DNA from: Pirellula sp.
Lineage (GTDB): Bacteria > Planctomycetota > Planctomycetia > Pirellulales > Pirellulaceae
DNA length: 50,149 bases
Reading direction: 5' to 3'
NCBI GenBank assembly: GCA_021300155.1
Contig: JAJTID010000040.1
Coordinates: 1 to 50,149, forward strand
A program made the translations under genes and the position numbers. Each line of letters opens with the position of its first letter. The first letter of the stretch is position 1. Under the pieces are notes generated by a model, which saw nothing but the letters and a program-made list of their open reading frames with translations, did no database searches and had not been told where the DNA came from. Below are positions 45,609 through 50,149 of the stretch, in pieces.

Positions 45609-46406
45609 CTACAAATCGCTGTTGGTAGTATCGCTGTTGGTGATCGGTTCTGATTCTACTGAATTGTCGTCGCTCGTCGTGGGAGGTTCCGAAACGAATC
45701 GATAGCCTGCATCTCGAACCGTGAGAAAATGTTTTGGTTTCCCAGGGTCTGCCTCAAAGATCTTGCGCAATCGCAACATGAACTGATCCACACTGCGCGT
45801 TTGCATTTCGCCGTTCATGTCCCACACTTCAGCAAGCAGCTCTTGGCGACTGATCACACGTCCCTCATGGTCTGCAAGATACTTCAGCAACTGAAGCTCT
45901 TTGTGTGTCATCTTGACCTCTTTCTCGTCTACCTTCACTTCGTAAGTTTCGAAGTTGATCGTCGCTCGACCGAAAGAGATCGATTGCCGTTTGACGGGTA
46001 CCGCTTCGGGTGGTTTCTGACTTTGGATCGGATGGAGTCGCAGCAAATTTTTGACTCGTGCCAGAAGCTCGTCCAAATCAAACGGCTTGGTCAAATATTG
46101 ATTGGCTCCGCACTCAAAGCCCCTTGTCCGGTCTTCGGAAAGGCTTCGTGCGCTCAAGATCAATATCGGAATCAGGATAGATTCATCTCGTAACGATTCA
46201 CAAACCGTATAGCCGCTCATTCCAGGCAGCATCAAATCGAGGATCATCAAATCGAACGAAAACGGGTCTGCCCGCACGAGTCGCAGCGCGGTCGGGCCAT
46301 CTTCTACCAACGTAACACGATAACCCTCGGCTTCTAGATTGTATTTTACGATCGTGCCGAGGTGCTTTTCATCCTCAACGACGATAATGTGTTTGCGATT
46401 CTTCAT
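45609..46406 (-). CDS. OmpR/PhoB-type response regulator
   Basis: 265 aa. Receiver domain with VVEDE, phosphoacceptor Asp57 (MILDLMLPG), conserved Ser and Lys107 (YLTKPFDLDELLARV), then a winged-helix DNA-binding domain (about 130-240) with KMTHKELQLLKYLADHEGRVISRQELL, RSVDQFMLRLRKIFE and TVRDAGYRFV. The last about 20 residues are Ser/Thr/Asp-rich. ATG 46406 (reverse) is the natural start; the frame stays open to 47069 across the divergent cinA gene without recognisable content. No histidine kinase lies in the window, so its partner is elsewhere. It reads toward ligA. Confidence 0.95.
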   Translation of the reverse strand: MKNRKHIIVVEDEKHLGTIVKYNLEAEGYRVTLVEDGPTALRLVRADPFSFDLMILDLMLPGMSGYTVCESLRDESILIPILILSARSLSEDRTRGFECGANQYLTKPFDLDELLARVKNLLRLHPIQSQKPPEAVPVKRQSISFGRATINFETYEVKVDEKEVKMTHKELQLLKYLADHEGRVISRQELLAEVWDMNGEMQTRSVDQFMLRLRKIFEADPGKPKHFLTVRDAGYRFVSEPPTTSDDNSVESEPITNSDTTNSDL

Positions 46407-46676
46407 GACTTCCGATAACCCTCGAATCGCCAATTCTAAAGCAAGTTGGCTTGCGTGTAGATACGTCAATTGGAACAGATTCGATCCGTTGGCCAGGAGT
46501 TTGCGATATTCAAGCAAAACGACCGCCTTATACTGTTTTCCTGGGAATGCGAGACGCGAAAGTGGAGTTACCGCTGCGGCAACGTTCGTGAATCCATTTC
46601 CAACCATTACGGTAATCCACCTGCAACGGCAATCTGGACGATGTTTTGGGCAACGTAGGTAGTGTGAGGCGTTGAA

Positions 46677-47930
46677 TTGAAAGCAGAAGTAATTTCCATC
46701 GGTGACGAGCTTACGAGCGGGAATCGATTGGATACCAATAGCCAATGGATCAGCCAACGACTGGGCGAGATCGGAATTCAAACCGCCTTTCACTCGACCG
46801 TGGGTGATTGCCTCGACGACAATATCGATGTTTTTCAAAACGCCGCTCGTCGATCGGATATCGTGATCGCGACCGGTGGCCTCGGACCGACAGCCGACGA
46901 TTTGACTCGCGAAGTCATCGCGACTGCATTCCATGCCCCACTCGAACTCCGTGCCGACGCGCTTGCCCATATTGAGAATCTCTTCTCGCGTCGCAAGCGT
47001 CCGATGCCAGAACGCAATCGTGTTCAGGCGATGTTCCCAGTAGGGGCCCACATCATCGACAACCCGCACGGTACCGCGCCAGGGATCGATTTTGTGGCTC
47101 GCAATGAGGATCGATCCTGTCGCATCTTTGCATTGCCTGGTGTGCCTGCCGAGATGAAACAGATGTACGAACTGTCAGTCGAACCTGCATTGTTCCGCGA
47201 TCTTGGTGCAGGAAAGCAACGATGGTTTTATCACAGTATCAAAGTTTTTGGGATTGGCGAAAGCGACGTGGAGAAGATGCTCCCCGATCTTATCGCGCGC
47301 GATCGAAACCCAGTCGTTGGTATCACCGTTTCCAAAGCGACGATCACACTGCGAATCGCTGCGCTTTGCAAAGACCAAGCGGAGTTTCAAGAGAGGATTC
47401 GGCATACGGTCGAGCAAATTCACACCGAGCTTGGTCTGCTAATCTTCGGTGAAGGGGAAATGGATCTGGATGAAGCCGTGGCGAAGTTGCTATTCGATCA
47501 AAAGTGCCGTGTGGGTGTCATCGAGGTCGGTGCGGGGGTGTGGATCGCTCCAGCCTTGAGCAAACACGTCACAGATCCATTCTGCGAGTATGGGCTCGCA
47601 GCCGCGCGATGGCTACCTCGACTTCACGGTGGTTCGGATGAAGATGGTTCTATCGCAAATTGCGAAGCGGAACTCACCATGCTCGCAGAGTCTATGTTGC
47701 ACGACGAGAAGCTGGACCTATGTTTGGCTGTAGGCGTTTATCCTAGCAAAAAAGTAATCGATAACTCGCAGTCTTTGCCCTCTTCCGATTTTCAGATGGT
47801 GTTGGCGAGAAAAGATCGTGCCACGCGTGCAACGCAGATCACGCTCGCGGCCCATCCCGAAGTCCTCTACCATCGACTTGCGAAGACCGGAATGAACTTC
47901 CTGCGCACGGAGTTGCTGAAACGTGACTAA
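46677..47930 (+). CDS. cinA: CinA-family protein with degenerate C-terminal amidase domain
   Basis: 417 aa, normal length for CinA. The N-terminal molybdopterin-binding-like domain is intact (EVISIGDELTSGNRLDTNSQWIS, ATGGLGPTADDLTREV, FALPGVPAEMKQMY), as is the middle KH-like region. In the C-terminal PncC domain, where active nicotinamide-nucleotide amidases have ESCTGG, the sequence reads IEVGAGVW (about residues 280-287), so the nucleophile Ser and its neighbours are gone. The protein may keep only the NMN/ADP-ribose-type pyrophosphatase half. TTG start at 46677 with GAGG ending 7 nt upstream; no nearby ATG preserves the conserved KAEVISIG. It is divergent from the response regulator and starts a cinA-Rieske-bioA operon. 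Confidence 0.92.
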   Translation: MKAEVISIGDELTSGNRLDTNSQWISQRLGEIGIQTAFHSTVGDCLDDNIDVFQNAARRSDIVIATGGLGPTADDLTREVIATAFHAPLELRADALAHIENLFSRRKRPMPERNRVQAMFPVGAHIIDNPHGTAPGIDFVARNEDRSCRIFALPGVPAEMKQMYELSVEPALFRDLGAGKQRWFYHSIKVFGIGESDVEKMLPDLIARDRNPVVGITVSKATITLRIAALCKDQAEFQERIRHTVEQIHTELGLLIFGEGEMDLDEAVAKLLFDQKCRVGVIEVGAGVWIAPALSKHVTDPFCEYGLAAARWLPRLHGGSDEDGSIANCEAELTMLAESMLHDEKLDLCLAVGVYPSKKVIDNSQSLPSSDFQMVLARKDRATRATQITLAAHPEVLYHRLAKTGMNFLRTELLKRD

Positions 47931-48237
47931 GCGAATAACGATTGCCAAGAAGTCGGACATTCCCGAGAACGAGGGACGTGCCTTCCCATTTGAAGATCGA
48001 ATGATCGCGGTCTTCTTTCACAATGGCGAGTACTTTGCGATGGATGATTTTTGTCCGCACCAAGGAGCATCGCTTGCTGCGGGATGGGTTCATGAAGGCT
48101 CGGTCGCTTGCCCATGGCATGCATGGCGTTTCGCGCTCAAAGATGGATGCTGGCTCGATAACCCGAAGATCAAAACGGATGTCTTTCCTATCATTGTCGA
48201 GGGAGAAGATCTGATCCTGGAAATCGACGATGAGTAA
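47923..48237 (+). CDS. Small Rieske [2Fe-2S] ferredoxin
   Basis: 104 aa. The cluster motifs CPHQGASL (Cys44, His46) and CPWHAWRF (Cys63, His66) are complete, in the spacing of soluble Rieske ferredoxins and NirD-like proteins. No signal peptide, so cytosolic. It probably donates electrons to an oxygenase or reductase not in the window. GTG start at 47923 overlaps the cinA stop by 8 nt; its own stop overlaps the bioA start by 8 nt. This suggests translational coupling of all three genes. Confidence 0.94.
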   Translation: MTKRITIAKKSDIPENEGRAFPFEDRMIAVFFHNGEYFAMDDFCPHQGASLAAGWVHEGSVACPWHAWRFALKDGCWLDNPKIKTDVFPIIVEGEDLILEIDDE

Positions 48238-49555
48238 GTTTTTAAAAGATGAACTAGAGCGTCTAGATCGCACTGTCATTTGGCATGCGTTCTCTCAAAT
48301 GGAGAACTATGACGGGCTTGTCATCGAGTCGGCAGAAGGTAGCTGGCTGCAAGATATTCATGGCCGACGATTTCTTGACGGAGCCAGTTCCCTGTGGTGC
48401 AACATGCACGGACACAGGCATCCTGCAATCGACCAAGCGATCCGCGATCAACTGGACAAAGTAGCTCATGTCACGAATCTCGGTATGAGTCATCCCGTTA
48501 CCATTCAACTCGCCGAGAGATTGACGCGATTGGCTCCTGCTGGACTGGAACATGTCTTCTTTTGCAGCGATGGGGCGAGTGCGGTCGAAGTGGCCATGAA
48601 GATCGCCTTTCAATACTGGCGTCAATGTCCAGAACCGCAACCTCAGCGAACCAAGTTCATCGCGTTGGGGAGTGCTTATCATGGCGATACGATTGGGACC
48701 GTAGCTGTTGGCGGTGTGGCACGTTTTCACGAACTCTTTCGCCCACTCTTGTTCCCAGTCTTGCGTGGCCCGTGCCCGGATGGTTCGATACACGAGAACC
48801 AGACGGAAAGTGCCACGCTATGCCAAGAATATCTTGCAGCGTATCGAGCGTTGCTGGCGGAGAATGCAGGCGAAGTTGTAGCCGTGATTGCCGAGCCTTT
48901 GTGTCAATGCGCGGCAGGAATGGTATTCCATCCGCCCGGATTCTTGCGAGGTTTGGCAGAATTGTGCCAAGAGTTTGGAACGTTGCTGATTGTGGATGAA
49001 ATTGCGGTCGGAATGGGACGAACAGGTCGTTTGTTTGCTTGCGAGCATGAACAGGTGGCTCCCGACCTGTTGTGTATTGGCAAAGGGTTGACCGGCGGCT
49101 ATTTGCCGATGAGCGCAACGTTGACTTCGAAGAAAATTTTTCAGTCTTTTTTGGGGGACGCTTCGAAGACGCTTTATCACGGCCACACGTATGGGGGGAA
49201 CCCGCTTTCGGCGGCTGCGGCGATGGCAACATTGACGTTGACGGAATCGCTGTTGGGCAGTGAATCGATGATTGCTCGCATTCAGCAGCTTGAAATAGGG
49301 CTCAAGAAACTGTCGGAATACGACGATGAACTGCGTGCTCGCCAGTTGGGACTGCTCGGTTGTCTTCAGTTTCGATCGGGTGGGCCTTCGAAATCGGCCA
49401 GCGTTTGCAAGCGGCTTTTGGAGCGAGGGGTTTGGTTGCGACCGTTAGGAGATTGCATTCCGATCGTTCCTCCGATCAACATATCGGAGAAGGATCTAGA
49501 ACATCTCCTAAACTCCCTAGAATACGGCCTTGACCTAACCGTCAAAGTCTTATAA
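48230..49555 (+). CDS. bioA: Adenosylmethionine-8-amino-7-oxononanoate aminotransferase
   Basis: 441 aa, PLP-dependent class III aminotransferase making 7,8-diaminopelargonate in biotin synthesis, with SAM as amino donor. Motifs: HAFSQMENY and DGASSLWCNMHGHRHP at the N-terminus, FFCSDGASAVEVAMKIA, SAYHGDTIGTVAVGG, DEIAVGMGRTG, and the PLP Lys285 in CIGKGLTGGYLPMSATL. The W-x-N-x-HGHRHP stretch and YHGHTYGGNPL favour BioA over other class III enzymes. The ATG at 48230 overlaps the Rieske stop by 8 nt. No other bio genes lie in the window. Confidence 0.96.
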   Translation: MSKFLKDELERLDRTVIWHAFSQMENYDGLVIESAEGSWLQDIHGRRFLDGASSLWCNMHGHRHPAIDQAIRDQLDKVAHVTNLGMSHPVTIQLAERLTRLAPAGLEHVFFCSDGASAVEVAMKIAFQYWRQCPEPQPQRTKFIALGSAYHGDTIGTVAVGGVARFHELFRPLLFPVLRGPCPDGSIHENQTESATLCQEYLAAYRALLAENAGEVVAVIAEPLCQCAAGMVFHPPGFLRGLAELCQEFGTLLIVDEIAVGMGRTGRLFACEHEQVAPDLLCIGKGLTGGYLPMSATLTSKKIFQSFLGDASKTLYHGHTYGGNPLSAAAAMATLTLTESLLGSESMIARIQQLEIGLKKLSEYDDELRARQLGLLGCLQFRSGGPSKSASVCKRLLERGVWLRPLGDCIPIVPPINISEKDLEHLLNSLEYGLDLTVKVL

Positions 49556-49576
49556 AAAGCCAGCTAAGCAACAAAC

Positions 49577-49648
49577 GGCTCCGTAGCCAAGTGGCTAAGG
49601 CAGCGGATTGCAAATCCGCCATCGTGGGTTCAACTCCCACCGGAGCCT
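49577..49648 (+). tRNA. tRNA-Cys (anticodon GCA)
   Basis: Cloverleaf: acceptor GGCTCCG (49577-49583) pairs with CGGAGCC (49641-49647), discriminator T at 49648 as expected for tRNA-Cys. Anticodon arm GCGGA-TTGCAAA-TCCGC with anticodon GCA at 49610-49612. T arm TGGG-TTCAACT-CCCA. No CCA is encoded. It sits 21 nt past bioA and just before a terminator. Confidence 0.97.
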
Positions 49649-49656
49649 CTCTCAAG

Positions 49657-49697
49657 AAAACCCCGCTAATCCTCATTGAGGACTAGCGGGGTTTTTT
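49657..49697 (+). terminator. Strong intrinsic terminator after tRNA-Cys
   Basis: AAAACCCCGCTAATCCTC pairs with GAGGACTAGCGGGGTTTT around an ATT loop (one A-C mismatch), followed by a T-rich run. It ends the tRNA transcript and possibly the cinA-bioA operon, if read through. Confidence 0.9.
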
Positions 49698-49894
49698 GTT
49701 TCTAGCCCCATGATAGTGGAGCGGAACTCTCTAGCTTCGGGGGGAGCCTTCGGAGGGGGAGCGACGGGCTACTTTGGCTTGCTGCACCCGATTAGTGCCG
49801 ATTAGAGTTCTCCATGCCAAAACACTAATCTTCACCAATCGAAACTAATTGCAGACAGCGCGGCAGCATATTCAAGTAAGGAACTGCTGGCTGA
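49698..49894. repeat. Repeat-like intergenic spacer
   Basis: The stretch AGCCTTCGGAGGGGGAGCGA (49745-49764), followed by CGGGCTAC, resembles motifs I associate with planctomycete intergenic repeats. CCGATTAG occurs twice 10 bp apart (49788-49805). No open frame. Family membership is from memory and unverified. Confidence 0.4.
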
Positions 49895-50149
49895 TTAGGC
49901 AAAAATGTCTTTTACCACACTGGCTGGTTCGACACCGGTCAGGCGGACGTTGAGTCCACGGAACGGATAGCTGAATCGCTCGTGATCGATCCCTAAACAA
50001 TGCAAGATCGTTGCGTGCAAATCTCGAAGATGCACTGGCTTCTCTGCGATGTTGTAGCAAAAGTCGTCTGTCACTCCATACTCCACTCCACCCTTGATTC
50101 CAGCTCCTGCAAGCCACACGCTGAAACAGCGACCATGATGAACCCGTCC
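49895..50149 (-). CDS. DUF1501 protein, C-terminal fragment (5' part outside window)
   Basis: The last 84 codons of a gene that enters from the right edge. The frame reads [21 protein letters not shown], then [36 protein letters not shown] and [15 protein letters not shown], the conserved end of planctomycete DUF1501 (sulfatase-like alkaline phosphatase superfamily). Family members are exported and usually follow a DUF1549/DUF1553 cytochrome-domain gene. The GRDHH motif reads GRVHH here. TAA at 49895-49897. Confidence 0.92.
   Translation of the reverse strand, partial: GRVHHGRCFSVWLAGAGIKGGVEYGVTDDFCYNIAEKPVHLRDLHATILHCLGIDHERFSYPFRGLNVRLTGVEPASVVKDIFA

Noticed and set aside
46407-47069. Upstream in-frame extension of the response regulator (to 486 codons)
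   Set aside because: The added part runs antisense through cinA and has no receiver, sensor or signal motifs; the natural start is 46406.

Overview
The window looks like chromosome from a planctomycete of the Pirellulaceae type (Rhodopirellula/Blastopirellula relatives). The evidence is family content. There is a giant secreted protein with the planctomycete N-terminal LEPRxLL-type motif, and two secreted sulfatases. There is also the C-terminal end of a DUF1501 protein, a DUF1559 pseudopilin, PPC-domain and GYF/zinc-ribbon proteins, a WxPGYW-type gene and an ELWxxDGT remnant. Intergenic sequence contains blocks resembling the CCTCGCTTACGCGTCGGGTT-type repeats that I associate with this phylum. 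Coding density is moderate, genes change strand often, and Shine-Dalgarno sites are weak or missing for many genes. No phage, transposase, CRISPR array, rRNA or replication origin was seen.

Layout. 1-11616 (minus) is one uninterrupted giant reading frame of at least 3872 codons. It has a LEPRQLM motif at the N-terminus, a metzincin-like domain whose HExxH has been lost, PPC and parallel beta-helix regions, and a complete subtilisin with its own prodomain near residue 3400-3780. 12032-19829 holds a small LigD-phosphoesterase-like protein, prfC (minus), an iduronate-2-sulfatase-like sulfatase, a membrane M48 peptidase, and a histone-deacetylase-family gene behind trpD (minus). 19950-25685 is a tight four-gene operon: nucleoside hydrolase, membrane pseudokinase, large lipoprotein and gamma-glutamylcyclotransferase-like protein. 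25826-29070 is a secreted TPR protein overlapping an RsmF-like rRNA methyltransferase. A DTW-domain tRNA-modifying enzyme and an arylsulfatase follow on the minus strand.

31491-38036 is a region with decay: a frameshifted WxPGYW gene, a DUF1559 pseudopilin with a small secreted protein and a terminator, lnt, an HTH-SnoaL fusion regulator, and a truncated ELWxxDGT gene. 38384-42104 has a zinc-ribbon/GYF membrane protein next to a c-type cytochrome, then a PPC-domain secreted protein. 42247-46406 (minus) has ald, ligA and an OmpR-type response regulator. 46677-49555 is a translationally coupled cinA-Rieske-bioA operon with 8-nt overlaps. It is followed by tRNA-Cys, a strong terminator, a repeat-like spacer and the 3' end of a DUF1501 gene.

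The most promising candidates for something undescribed are three. The first is the pseudokinase-lipoprotein operon: a kinase fold with the VAIK Lys, HRD Asp and DFG Asp all replaced, joined to a transmembrane segment and an extracytoplasmic helical tail, next to a lipoprotein with a cysteine-less thioredoxin-like domain. The second is the giant protease, which pairs an apparently dead metalloprotease domain with an apparently intact subtilisin. The third is the cinA-Rieske-bioA operon, whose CinA has lost the ESCTGG nucleophile motif.
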